This document shows positions 1 to 6,440 of a stretch of 7,116 nt of DNA, in pieces. The notes under the pieces were generated by a model. That model saw nothing but the letters and a program-made list of their open reading frames with translations, was not told the origin of the DNA and did not search any database. Position 1 is the first letter of the stretch. Each line of letters opens with the position of its first letter. The position numbers and the translations under genes are program-made. The DNA lies in contig JAHFPK010000141.1 in assembly GCA_023266715.1 (NCBI GenBank), forward strand, positions 1 through 7,116. The letters run 5' to 3'. This DNA comes from Hyphomicrobiales bacterium. Its GTDB lineage: Bacteria > Pseudomonadota > Alphaproteobacteria > Rhizobiales > Aestuariivirgaceae.

Positions 1-1576
1 TGGCTGGCGGCGTGGCCTGCTCGATAGTCGCCGCCGCTGCATTTGCATTCTCGCCTGGTACCGGAGCAATCTCGGTATCCATCGACAAACCGGTTGAATT
101 TGTCGTCGGTCCAGAAGCTGTCAAAGCAACTGTCTTGTTATTTGCGGAACCCGAGAGAGAACCCTGTGTGTCACTGCTGTTTCCAGGTGGCGGGGGCATC
201 GGCAAGGGCAAGGCATCGCTACCCTCCGACAGAGAATCAACTGATCCAGAGGATTGAGGAATTTGCTCCGCATCGCCCTGCTGCGCTTCCGGTTGTATGG
301 GCTCTTCCTCGCTGGGCACAACCTGACCACCTAAAACCTCGTTGTCGCCAATGATCCGGTCATAAATCTGCTTTTTTGAGGAGGTGGAGCTGTTGGTGTT
401 TGATTGCCCATCCAGGGGTTGTTCGGGTGCCGATTTTGCCGACTGCTCGGGTGCGGCTACAACGGGCGCCGACTCAGTTGATGCATTGGTTGCAATGGTT
501 TTGACCTTGGTTTGGTAATACCAGACCCCAGCGCCCGCAGCACCTGCCGCCAACATCAAGAATAACAAGAGAAGCCAAGGACCACTCGAACGCCGGCGTT
601 CATCGCCATAGATCCCCTCATTTTCGCGGTAAGCCTGATTATAGTCGTTGGCACTGGCCCTGCGAGATGATCTTGAGTGTGGCGCATCTTCAAAAATCTC
701 ATCACCATAATCATCGTCGTAGGCCTGCGGCTGTCCCCTCAGTGAAGCTTGCCGCGGCAAGGAACGTGGGTGGTTTTCATAGCCCGCCCCAACGTAGCCC
801 AGATCGTCCTGGGGTGTCCGCCTGTATCCATCCGGGTTCACTTGGGGTGACTGCAGGCGCGGCTCGCCCGCCGGAGGTTGCGACAGCGGGCCGTTAAACC
901 CCCGCAGCGGTTGCTGCAGGGGTGGTGGCACGTAAGATGAGGCGGGATAGCCACGCGACGGCTGAGGCCTGTATTGAGGCTGGAATCCAGCAGGGGCGCC
1001 CGCCGGCAACCGGGGCTGCCCACCCAAGGGGGGCCGCGGGGGCGAAAGCTGCGGCTGTTGCTGTTGCGGCATGGGCCTTTGGGGGGGGCGGCCAGGCGGC
1101 AATGCACGGGGTTCACGACCGAAATCTGCTTTTGCCTCTTCGTCAGCAAAACTGAATTTTGGTTTTTCTGCGGGCGTTACCAGAGGTTTGACTGCTGCGG
1201 GACTGGTGCTCTCGGCCCGTTGTTTGGCTGCCGTTACCCGCTGTTCAGCCAGCTTCTCCGCAGCCGCTCGCTGGGAGCGGAGCTTCTCGGCCAAGGCCTC
1301 AGGCGCTTGCGGAGAGGCACCCTGCGATGCTATTTGCTGTTGGGGCCTGGCGACTGGTGTAGCAGGCGTCGTAGTTCCAGACTTCATTGGCAGACGTGGC
1401 GCCATAGGCGCTGGTTTTGCCACTGGTTGTGATGGGCGCAAAGGCGAGGCATCCACAGTTGCGGTCGCAGGTGCCTTGGTAAATTCTCCCGAAATGCGCG
1501 GCATTTCCTTGCCGCCAATGCCTAAACGCTCGCGCCAATTGCGCTTATCAGTATCATTCGTGGAGTTTTGATCCAT
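1..1576 (-). CDS. Pro/Gln-rich single-pass membrane protein, probable SPOR-domain protein (3' end missing)
   Basis: An uninterrupted frame runs from the ATG at 1576-1574 to the window edge (525 codons, no stop), so the C-terminus is outside. Residues 1-333 are hydrophilic and low in complexity. They include a charged Ala/Glu/Lys/Arg helix, possibly a coiled coil, at about 93-123, a Pro/Gln-rich stretch at about 155-235, and an acidic patch (YDDDYGDEIFEDA, 286-298). A hydrophobic segment at about 334-354 (starting WLLLLFLMLAAG) is the only membrane span. Basic residues (DERRR) precede it, so the N-terminus should be cytoplasmic and the rest periplasmic. The periplasmic part seen here is a Ser/Thr/Pro/Glu-rich linker. 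In Rhizobiales the gene after argS commonly encodes a protein of this plan ending in a peptidoglycan-binding SPOR domain, often followed by nagZ. The SPOR domain itself is inferred, not seen. The start lies 18 nt after argS, suggesting cotranscription. The Shine-Dalgarno is weak (GGAA, about 10 nt upstream). Certain as a gene, moderately sure of the family. Confidence 0.8.
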   Translation of the reverse strand, partial: MDQNSTNDTDKRNWRERLGIGGKEMPRISGEFTKAPATATVDASPLRPSQPVAKPAPMAPRLPMKSGTTTPATPVARPQQQIASQGASPQAPEALAEKLRSQRAAAEKLAEQRVTAAKQRAESTSPAAVKPLVTPAEKPKFSFADEEAKADFGREPRALPPGRPPQRPMPQQQQPQLSPPRPPLGGQPRLPAGAPAGFQPQYRPQPSRGYPASSYVPPPLQQPLRGFNGPLSQPPAGEPRLQSPQVNPDGYRRTPQDDLGYVGAGYENHPRSLPRQASLRGQPQAYDDDYGDEIFEDAPHSRSSRRASANDYNQAYRENEGIYGDERRRSSGPWLLLLFLMLAAGAAGAGVWYYQTKVKTIATNASTESAPVVAAPEQSAKSAPEQPLDGQSNTNSSTSSKKQIYDRIIGDNEVLGGQVVPSEEEPIQPEAQQGDAEQIPQSSGSVDSLSEGSDALPLPMPPPPGNSSDTQGSLSGSANNKTVALTASGPTTNSTGLSMDTEIAPVPGENANAAAATIEQATPPA

Positions 1577-1594
1577 TACCAGCTATTTCCGTTG

Positions 1595-3328
1595 TTACAT
1601 TTCTTCAACAGGGTTAACCCCTAAAATTCGAAGACCATTTGATAGAACATAGCGAATTGCGCGTAAAAAAGCGAGCCGCGTGTCCGTTATTATTATGTCA
1701 TCTTTTACAATAAATCTTAATTGCGGCGACTCTTTGCCTTTATTCCAGAGGGAATGAAAATCACTAGCGAGTTCATAGAGATAAAATGAAATGCGATGCG
1801 GCTCGTGGGCAAGTGCGGCGCCCTCCAACATTTTTGGATATTCTGCCAATCTTCGTACCACAAGCCTCTCGGCCTCGTCGACCAAAAGTAAGAAATCGTG
1901 GTTAACGGGGGCCCGGCCAAGCTCTGCGCCATTGCGCAAAACGGAGCAAACACGGGCATGGGCATATTGCACATAAAACACCGCGTTATCTTTTGACTGT
2001 TCGGTGACCTTTGCGAAATCAAAATCAAGTGGCGCCTCGTTCTTGCGATAAAGCATCATGAAGCGGACGACATCGGCGCCGACCTCGTCCACAACTTCAC
2101 GAAGTGTTACAAACTCGCCGGAACGCTTCGACATGCGCACCGGCTCACCGTTTCGAAACAATCTAACCAATTGGCAAAGCCTAACGATGACATCAACTTT
2201 TCTAGGGCCTGCAATGGCTGAAGCAACCGCTTCAAGCCGTTTGACGTAACCGCCATGATCGGCACCCAAGACATAAATCAGTTCCTTAAAGCCACGCTGG
2301 ATCTTGTTGCGAGTGTAGGCAACATCGGAGGCAAAGTAAGTGTATGAGCCGTCCGACTTGAGCAGCGGCCTGTCTATATCATCGCCAAATTCCGTCGCCC
2401 GAAAGAGGGTTTGTTCGCGGTCTTCCCAGCCTTCCGGCAGCTCGCCCTTTGGCGGCGGCAAGCGGCCTTCAAATACGTGGCCATGTTCGCGGAGGTCTGC
2501 AACAGTATCGCGCACTTCGCCTGAATCATGCAGGGATTTTTCCGAGAAGAAAACGTCTTGATGAATCTTTAAACTGGCAAGATCATTCTTGATCAAGTCC
2601 ATCATCATGGCGATGGCCTTGTTCCGGACAATGGGAAGCCACTGCTCCTCCGTCACCGTCAAAAGAACTTTTCCGTGTTCGGCGGCAAGCGCCTGCCCCA
2701 CTGGTATTAAATATTCGCCGGGATAGAGGCCTGATGGGATTTCATCAATATCCGTGCCCAAGGCTTCCTGGTAACGCAGGAAAGCCGAACGCGCGACGGT
2801 ATCAACCTGGGCGCCAGCATCATTGATGTAGTATTCCTTGCTGACCTCATAGCCCGTCACTTTTAGCAACTCTGCCAACGCATCCCCAAAGACGGCGCCG
2901 CGACAATGACCGACATGCAAGGGTCCCGTTGGGTTTGCGGAAACATATTCGACATTTGATTTTATGCCTTTCCCCAACTCGGAACGGCCGTAGTGATCAC
3001 CTTTTGCCAGAATTGCATCCAAGATTTTTGGCCAGAACGTATCTTCGAGGCGCAGGTTGATGAAGCCAGGGCCTGCAACATCAGCTGACAAGACATCAGG
3101 TTGTCTTGCCAGCCGTTTTGCCAAAATCTCCGCCAGCACCTTCGGCGCCATGGCGGCCGCCTTTGCAACAACCATGGCGGCGTTTGTTGTCACGTCACCA
3201 TGGGTGGCGTCTCGCGGGGGTTCCGCCGTTACGCGGGAAAGATCGAGGCCGGGCGGCAGTTCACCGGTTGCCATCATGACCGAAAGTTCGTTTCTTGCGG
3301 CTGTCTGAAAGTGTGCAAAAAGGTTCAT
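1595..3328 (-). CDS. argS: Arginyl-tRNA synthetase
   Basis: Complete 577-residue class I aminoacyl-tRNA synthetase that charges tRNA-Arg with arginine using ATP, in the cytoplasm. Residues 1 to about 90 match the ArgS-specific N-terminal additional domain (THGDVTTNAA near 42-51). The class I HIGH signature appears as HVGH at 138-141, within ANPTGPLHVGH. The KMSKS-equivalent loop is MSKRSG at 399-404. The C-terminal part (DNAVFYVQYAHARV and onward) is the DALR anticodon-binding domain, and the protein ends in GVNPVEEM. Length is normal for a bacterial ArgS. The ATG at 3328 gives the expected MNLF-type N-terminus, although only a poor Shine-Dalgarno (around AGAATGATGAT) lies before it. It follows dgt by 152 nt and precedes the membrane protein gene by 18 nt. 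No terminator separates it from the latter, so the two are probably one transcript. No convincing promoter was identified upstream. Confidence 0.98.
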   Translation of the reverse strand: MNLFAHFQTAARNELSVMMATGELPPGLDLSRVTAEPPRDATHGDVTTNAAMVVAKAAAMAPKVLAEILAKRLARQPDVLSADVAGPGFINLRLEDTFWPKILDAILAKGDHYGRSELGKGIKSNVEYVSANPTGPLHVGHCRGAVFGDALAELLKVTGYEVSKEYYINDAGAQVDTVARSAFLRYQEALGTDIDEIPSGLYPGEYLIPVGQALAAEHGKVLLTVTEEQWLPIVRNKAIAMMMDLIKNDLASLKIHQDVFFSEKSLHDSGEVRDTVADLREHGHVFEGRLPPPKGELPEGWEDREQTLFRATEFGDDIDRPLLKSDGSYTYFASDVAYTRNKIQRGFKELIYVLGADHGGYVKRLEAVASAIAGPRKVDVIVRLCQLVRLFRNGEPVRMSKRSGEFVTLREVVDEVGADVVRFMMLYRKNEAPLDFDFAKVTEQSKDNAVFYVQYAHARVCSVLRNGAELGRAPVNHDFLLLVDEAERLVVRRLAEYPKMLEGAALAHEPHRISFYLYELASDFHSLWNKGKESPQLRFIVKDDIIITDTRLAFLRAIRYVLSNGLRILGVNPVEEM

Positions 3329-3406
3329 ATCATCATTCTAAGCTATTGAAATTATGTAGTTTCCTGCCGAGATCACGATCCCTTCGGGCCTATCTTGCCT
3401 GAAGTG

Positions 3407-3427
3407 ATAAACGTGATCATCGTTTAT
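3407..3427. repeat. Small inverted repeat in the dgt-argS gap
   Basis: ATAAACG (3407-3413) pairs perfectly with CGTTTAT (3421-3427) around a 7-nt loop TGATCAT. It lies between the dgt-proximal palindrome and argS. It could be a weak hairpin in the argS leader or an operator-like dyad. The TGATCA in the loop recalls the GTGATC ends of the neighbouring palindrome. Function unknown. Confidence 0.35.
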
Positions 3428-3433
3428 AATCTG

Positions 3434-3481
3434 GCGCGTGATCGGGCGGAAAACCGCATTCCACTTTTCCTGATCACGCGC
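3434..3481. repeat. Rhizobiales-type dispersed palindromic element
   Basis: A 10-bp perfect inverted repeat, GCGCGTGATC (3434-3443) and GATCACGCGC (3472-3481), extends inward by two more pairs past one G-T mismatch to 13 positions. The inner part holds its own tetraloop hairpin, GCGG-AAAA-CCGC (3446-3457), followed by TTCCACTTTTCC. Read on the minus strand the order is TGATC, GGAAAAGTGGAA, CGGTTTTCCG, GATCA. That closely resembles a short palindrome I know to be very common between genes in Rhizobium, Mesorhizobium and relatives (RIME/RPE-like elements). The right arm reaches into the last base of the dgt stop codon, so in the dgt transcript it would fold directly after translation ends, possibly protecting or terminating the 3' end. 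The assignment to a named family is from memory. Confidence 0.7.
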
Positions 3482-4677
3482 TACCGGAAAAGCGGGTCGA
3501 GGTCAAACAAACGCTTGTGCTGATCCAGCGCAAATCGGTCGGTCATGCCGGAGAGAAAGTCACAGACCTGACGAGCATAGTGGCTGCGATCAGTTGCGGG
3601 ACCATGGTCGCGCCAGTCCTCCGGCAGGAGTGACGCGTCGTTTATATATGCCTCGAACAAATCGCGAATGACCCGCCGGGCGCGGTCCATGATTTCAAGC
3701 ACGCGCTCATGGCGATACATTCGGGTTGACAGAAATGCCTGCAGAACGCGATTATTTTCCGCCATTTGGGCAGTAAATTGCACTGTAGCGCGCTTTTGTG
3801 AGCGCACATCATCACTCGATTTCACGTTTGCCTCAGCGCAATTTTTTTTCGTCTGCGTCACGACGTCAGAAACCATTCCCGAAATCACGCGGCGCACTGT
3901 CTCATGAATGATGCGCGATCTTTCCAAGCCAGGATAAAGTTTAAGAACATTGGACAGCGCCTCGCCCACCAGCGGCACATCGCCGAGATCGATGATGTCG
4001 AAAAGCTTGGCCCGGAGGCCATCATCGATGTCATGGGCATTGTAGGCGATGTCATCGGCGATGGCTGCAACTTGCGCCTCAGCAGAGGCAAAATTTGCAA
4101 GTCTGAGATCGTGAGCGTCGGCATATTCGATAATGACCTGTGGCAGCCCGCTTTCCTTGAAATGCCCGAGCGCGTGGCCATGGGCATCTATCAACGGGCC
4201 ATTGTGCTTGACCAGCCCTTCAAGAGCTTCCCAGGTGAGGTTCAGGCCATCAAAATTGGCGTATTTCCTTTCCAGCTTGGTGACGATGCGAAGCGATTGG
4301 GCATTGTGGTCGAAGCCGCCAAAGGGGGTCATGAGTTTATCGAGTTCACGCTCGCCGGCATGGCCAAAAGGCGTGTGGCCGAGATCGTGGGCCAACGCCA
4401 AGGCTTCGGTGAGGTCCTCGTCCAGGCCAAGGGCACGGGAAATGGACCGTGCAACCTGGGCAACTTCAATGGAATGGGTGAGGCGGGTTCGATAATGGTC
4501 GCCCTCGTGATACACAAAAACCTGGGTCTTGTGCTTCAAGCGCCGGAAAGCAGAGGAATGTATCACCCGGTCACGATCACGCTCGAAAACTGAACGTGGC
4601 GGGCTCTCGGCTTCCGGAAACAACCTTCCCCTGCTCTCCTCAGGCTTGGCCGCGTAGCTTGCCGTATGACGTTTCAT
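3481..4677 (-). CDS. dgt: Deoxyguanosinetriphosphate triphosphohydrolase-like HD protein
   Basis: Complete 398-residue dNTP triphosphohydrolase of the HD superfamily. Such enzymes cleave dNTPs to the deoxynucleoside and tripolyphosphate, helping to control the nucleotide pool in the cytoplasm. The metal-binding set is visible in order: H68 in RLTHS, the HD pair H97-D98 in ALAHDLGHTPFGHAG, and D208/D209 in AIADDIAYNAHDIDDG. The N-terminal motif FRRLKHKTQVF (44-54) is typical of the family. Length fits the shorter (about 400-residue) dGTPase-like group common in Alphaproteobacteria rather than the roughly 500-residue E. coli enzyme. True substrate preference cannot be read from sequence. The ATG at 4677 is divergent from the Fe-S carrier gene across 40 nt, and its Shine-Dalgarno is weak. 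An A8 run (plus-strand T8 at 3842-3849) lies in the coding sequence but the frame stays open. Confidence 0.94.
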   Translation of the reverse strand: MKRHTASYAAKPEESRGRLFPEAESPPRSVFERDRDRVIHSSAFRRLKHKTQVFVYHEGDHYRTRLTHSIEVAQVARSISRALGLDEDLTEALALAHDLGHTPFGHAGERELDKLMTPFGGFDHNAQSLRIVTKLERKYANFDGLNLTWEALEGLVKHNGPLIDAHGHALGHFKESGLPQVIIEYADAHDLRLANFASAEAQVAAIADDIAYNAHDIDDGLRAKLFDIIDLGDVPLVGEALSNVLKLYPGLERSRIIHETVRRVISGMVSDVVTQTKKNCAEANVKSSDDVRSQKRATVQFTAQMAENNRVLQAFLSTRMYRHERVLEIMDRARRVIRDLFEAYINDASLLPEDWRDHGPATDRSHYARQVCDFLSGMTDRFALDQHKRLFDLDPLFR

Positions 4678-4687
4678 TACTGCACCA

Positions 4688-4718
4688 TTGACAATTCAGC
4701 GCCCAAGACCGACATAAA
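4688..4718 (+). promoter_or_regulatory. Candidate promoter of the erpA-xthA pair
   Basis: A perfect TTGACA (4688-4693) is followed after 19 nt by CATAAA (4713-4718), a 4/6 match to TATAAT. The spacer is long and the -10 overlaps the annotated start codon, so transcription would begin near 4725. No Shine-Dalgarno precedes the ATG at 4718. The gap is only 40 nt and must also hold the dgt promoter. A weak minus-strand candidate is TTTACA (4740-4735) with TTATGT (4717-4712), spacing 17. All of this is inference from motif matching. Confidence 0.4.
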
Positions 4719-5053
4719 TGTCTATGGAAAGCATTGTAAACATTACTGCCCGGGCCGCAAACCGGATTTGTGAAATAACTGCCGGCCAGAACGAGACCCA
4801 TGGCCTTAGAATTTCGGTTAACGGCGGCGGCTGCTCCGGTTTTCAGTATGATTTCGCGATTGCCACTGATCGTAATGACGACGACATTGCCATAGAAAAA
4901 GACGGGGCTACGGTTCTTATCGATTCAGTTTCTCTCGGTTATATGTCGGGTTCCACAGTTGATTTCGTTGATGATCTCATTGGCCAATCCTTCAAGGTGC
5001 AAAATCCTCTTGCCAAGGCCTCCTGCGGCTGCGGAACCAGCTTCACGATTTGA
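4718..5053 (+). CDS. erpA: HesB/IscA-family iron-sulfur cluster carrier (ErpA type)
   Basis: Complete 111-residue A-type carrier, which holds an Fe-S cluster and delivers it to apo-enzymes in the cytoplasm. The three family cysteines are present: C39 in GGGCSGFQYDF, and C103 and C105 in the C-terminal CGCG motif (ASCGCGTSFTI). An extra cysteine, C18, is not one of the family ligands. Length is typical. Alphaproteobacterial single-copy members of this kind are usually annotated ErpA, but IscA/SufA cannot be excluded from sequence alone, and no isc or suf genes are near. The ATG at 4718 is used here. A second in-frame ATG at 4724 (codon 3) is an alternative, and the candidate promoter would place the transcript start almost on it. 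The stop is 20 nt before xthA, consistent with an operon. Confidence 0.92.
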   Translation: MSMESIVNITARAANRICEITAGQNETHGLRISVNGGGCSGFQYDFAIATDRNDDDIAIEKDGATVLIDSVSLGYMSGSTVDFVDDLIGQSFKVQNPLAKASCGCGTSFTI

Positions 5054-5063
5054 TCCGTCTGCC

Positions 5064-5067
5064 GAGG
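5064..5067 (+). promoter_or_regulatory. Shine-Dalgarno deciding the xthA start
   Basis: GAGG lies six nt before the ATG at 5074. It favours that codon over a TTG at 5050 that is in frame but overlaps the erpA stop codon and would add eight residues unlike exonuclease III N-termini. Confidence 0.7.
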
Positions 5068-5073
5068 TCGATA

Positions 5074-5853
5074 ATGCGCGTTGCTACGTGGAATGTGAAC
5101 TCGATCAAAGCGCATTTTGACGTGGTCACACGCTGGCTAGGCGAAGCGAGGCCAGATGTTGTTTGTTTGCAGGAAATCAAATGTGAAGACCAAAACTTTC
5201 CATCGGCGGCTTTCGAAGAGCTGAATTACGGCGCGGCAGTGTTTGGCCAGAAGACTTACAATGGCGTGGCAATCCTTTCAAAGTTCCCGCTGGAAAATAT
5301 TGTTCGCGGGCTTGCCGGTGACGCTTCTGACGAACAATCGCGCTATATCCAGGCGACTGTTATGGATGGCGTTCGAAGTACCACCGTGGCTTGCATCTAT
5401 TTGCCCAATGGCAACCCAATTGATTCGCCCAAGTATCCATATAAATTGGGATGGATGGATCGTCTGATTGCCCACACTAAAGGGCTGCTGAAACAGGAAG
5501 AGGCCTTTGTCTTGGCCGGCGACTACAACGCCATTCCCAAAGCCATTGATGCAAAGACACCCAGCCAATGGGTAAATGACGCTTTGTTCTTGCCAACCAC
5601 GCGGGCAAAATTCCAGGAGCTTCAAGCCTTGGGACTAACCGACGCGTTTCGTGCGCTTCACCCAACTGCCACCAACCAATATACGTTCTATGATTATCAG
5701 GCTGGCGCCTGGCAGAAGGAAAATGGTATTCGCATTGATCATATGATGCTTTCACCGCAGGCCGCCGATCGCCTGGTTGCCGCCAATATTGAGAAACATG
5801 TGCGGGGTTGGGAGAAACCTTCTGACCATGTGCCGTTCGTCATAGAACTCTAA
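5074..5853 (+). CDS. xthA: Exodeoxyribonuclease III / AP endonuclease
   Basis: Complete 259-residue endonuclease/exonuclease/phosphatase-fold enzyme. The family cleaves DNA 5' to abasic sites in base excision repair and degrades duplex DNA 3' to 5'. Catalytic motifs are all visible: N7 in TWNVNSIK, the metal ligand E34 in LQEIK, D150 and N152 in GDYNAIP, D222 in RIDHMML, and the C-terminal SDH with H252 in SDHVPFVIEL. YNGVAILSKFP (near 62-72) is another conserved stretch. Length and motif spacing match E. coli XthA. The start is set by the GAGG site. It lies 20 nt downstream of erpA on the same strand with no terminator between, so cotranscription is likely. A strong hairpin follows seven nt after the stop codon's first bases. 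The symbol exoA is also used for this family. Confidence 0.96.
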   Translation: MRVATWNVNSIKAHFDVVTRWLGEARPDVVCLQEIKCEDQNFPSAAFEELNYGAAVFGQKTYNGVAILSKFPLENIVRGLAGDASDEQSRYIQATVMDGVRSTTVACIYLPNGNPIDSPKYPYKLGWMDRLIAHTKGLLKQEEAFVLAGDYNAIPKAIDAKTPSQWVNDALFLPTTRAKFQELQALGLTDAFRALHPTATNQYTFYDYQAGAWQKENGIRIDHMMLSPQAADRLVAANIEKHVRGWEKPSDHVPFVIEL

Positions 5854-5859
5854 ATACGA

Positions 5860-5888
5860 AAAGCCCGTCGATGCGATCGACGGGCTTT
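5860..5888. terminator. Bidirectional intrinsic terminator between xthA and phasin gene
   Basis: A perfect 13-bp stem (5860-5872 with 5876-5888) closes a 3-nt loop GCG. The stem is GC-rich (AAAGCCCGTCGAT and complement) and both strands end in short T-rich tails: GGGCTTTCTGATT on the plus strand and GGGCTTTTCGTATTT on the minus. It sits between convergent stop codons, 6 nt after the xthA stop and 18 nt after the phasin stop, so it can end both transcripts. Confidence 0.92.
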
Positions 5889-5906
5889 CTGATTCGCTGA
5901 ATAAGA

Positions 5907-6251
5907 TTACTTAGGGGCTTTGATGCCGAAAGAAGCGAAGCTTGCTTCGAAAGGCTTGTAGGCTTCCTTGGCAGTTGCGACATAGAGTTCGTTGAGCTTT
6001 GTGGCCTCGGCTACAAAAGCTTCATAGGCTTCCTTGGCATAGCCCTGCTGAACTTCAAGGGCCTTTTCGAAAGACTTGGTGGCAGTTGCCTTTTCGACAA
6101 CTTCGGTGCCTTTTTCAAAGGACTTGCGCGAAAAATCAGTGGCTTCCTGGGCAATTGCCTGGAAACCCTTGGTCAGGGCAGCACCAGACGCTACAAAAGC
6201 TTCGTAACCGTCTTTGCTCAGGGTCTGGAAATCTTCAAAGGACTTAATCAT
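5907..6251 (-). CDS. Phasin (Phasin_2-type PHA granule protein)
   Basis: A 114-residue, cysteine-free, Lys/Glu/Ala/Phe-rich helical protein starting MIKSFEDFQTLSKDGYEAF. The composition, the MxKxFEDFQ-like opening and the size match alphaproteobacterial phasins, which coat polyhydroxyalkanoate granules in the cytoplasm and limit their coalescence. Aromatic residues recur on helices (YEAFVA at 16-21 and 76-81, KSFEK at 43-47 and 59-63, KEAY at 73-76 and 95-98), suggesting amphipathic repeats. The ATG at 6251 is chosen because GGAG lies six nt upstream. The ATG at 6263 overlaps that site, and an ATG at 6341 lies upstream of the promoter. The gene stands alone, facing xthA across a shared terminator. 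Two PhaR-type boxes in its promoter fit a phasin. The family call is by composition and motifs; some phasin-like proteins in this group have no proven granule role. Confidence 0.85.
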   Translation of the reverse strand: MIKSFEDFQTLSKDGYEAFVASGAALTKGFQAIAQEATDFSRKSFEKGTEVVEKATATKSFEKALEVQQGYAKEAYEAFVAEATKLNELYVATAKEAYKPFEASFASFGIKAPK

Positions 6252-6257
6252 GGGGCT

Positions 6258-6261
6258 CTCC
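6258..6261 (-). promoter_or_regulatory. Shine-Dalgarno deciding the phasin start
   Basis: GGAG on the minus strand is separated from the ATG at 6251-6249 by AGCCCC (six nt). This supports the 114-residue product over longer in-frame versions starting at 6263 or 6341. Confidence 0.75.
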
Positions 6262-6290
6262 ATTTGGGTCAGTTTCTCATCGTATGGAGC

Positions 6291-6320
6291 CATATATGTG
6301 CAGTGCACCATAAATGTCAA
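6291..6320 (-). promoter_or_regulatory. Sigma70-type promoter of the phasin gene
   Basis: On the minus strand a perfect TTGACA (6320-6315) is followed after 18 nt by TATATG (6296-6291), a 4/6 match to TATAAT. Transcription would start near 6284, giving a leader of about 30 nt before the ATG at 6251. The spacer contains one of the two TGCAGTGCA palindromes. Confidence 0.65.
6298..6308. promoter_or_regulatory. PhaR/AniA-type operator, box 1 (in promoter spacer)
   Basis: GTGCAGTGCAC is a perfect 11-bp palindrome around a central G. It lies between the -35 and -10 of the phasin promoter, where a bound protein would block RNA polymerase. TGC-rich boxes of the form TGC-N3-GCA in phasin promoters are known targets of PhaR (AniA in rhizobia), a repressor released by PHA polymer. 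On the plus strand TGCAGTGCACCA agrees with the TGCRNYGCASMA consensus I recall for Bradyrhizobium PhaR. No phaR gene is in the window. Confidence 0.7.
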
Positions 6321-6327
6321 GAACTTT

Positions 6328-6338
6328 TTGCAGTGCAA
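6328..6338. promoter_or_regulatory. PhaR/AniA-type operator, box 2 (upstream of -35)
   Basis: TTGCAGTGCAA is a second perfect palindrome around a central G, sharing the TGCAGTGCA core with box 1. Centre-to-centre distance is 30 bp, about three helical turns, so both sites face nearly the same side of the DNA. It lies eight nt upstream of the -35 hexamer. Confidence 0.7.
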
Positions 6339-6440
6339 CATAGGAGAAATTGCAAATCAACAGGTGCGATTCAGTCGTTTACCCGTTAGTAAGTCTGGAA
6401 TCGTTAATTTAAGTGTCTGGGTTTCGGGGGAACTAATGGG

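Noticed and set aside
1071..1571. 166-codon open frame on the plus strand opposite the SPOR-type gene
   Set aside because: Shadow of the Pro/Ala-rich gene on the minus strand; composition reflects reverse-complemented Pro and Gln codons.
1611..1620. Palindrome GGGTTAACCC, possibly a CtrA-like half-site
   Set aside because: It lies within the last codons of argS (GVNP) and is explained by coding; no second half-site at the right spacing.
3351..3380. argS promoter with minus-strand CATAAT at 3356-3351
   Set aside because: The -10 is reasonable but no acceptable -35 is found at 16-18 nt upstream, so it is not listed as a feature.
3904..4593. 229-codon open frame on the plus strand opposite dgt
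   Set aside because: It is fully antisense to dgt, whose HD motifs are clear. The translation resembles no family I recognise, and it has no ribosome-binding site of note.
5050..5073. TTG start for xthA
   Set aside because: Adds eight non-family residues, overlaps the erpA stop and lacks a ribosome-binding site; ATG 5074 has GAGG at proper spacing.
6252..6341. N-terminal extension of the phasin from ATG 6341
   Set aside because: It would place the promoter and both operators inside the coding sequence and ignores the GGAG site at 6258-6261.
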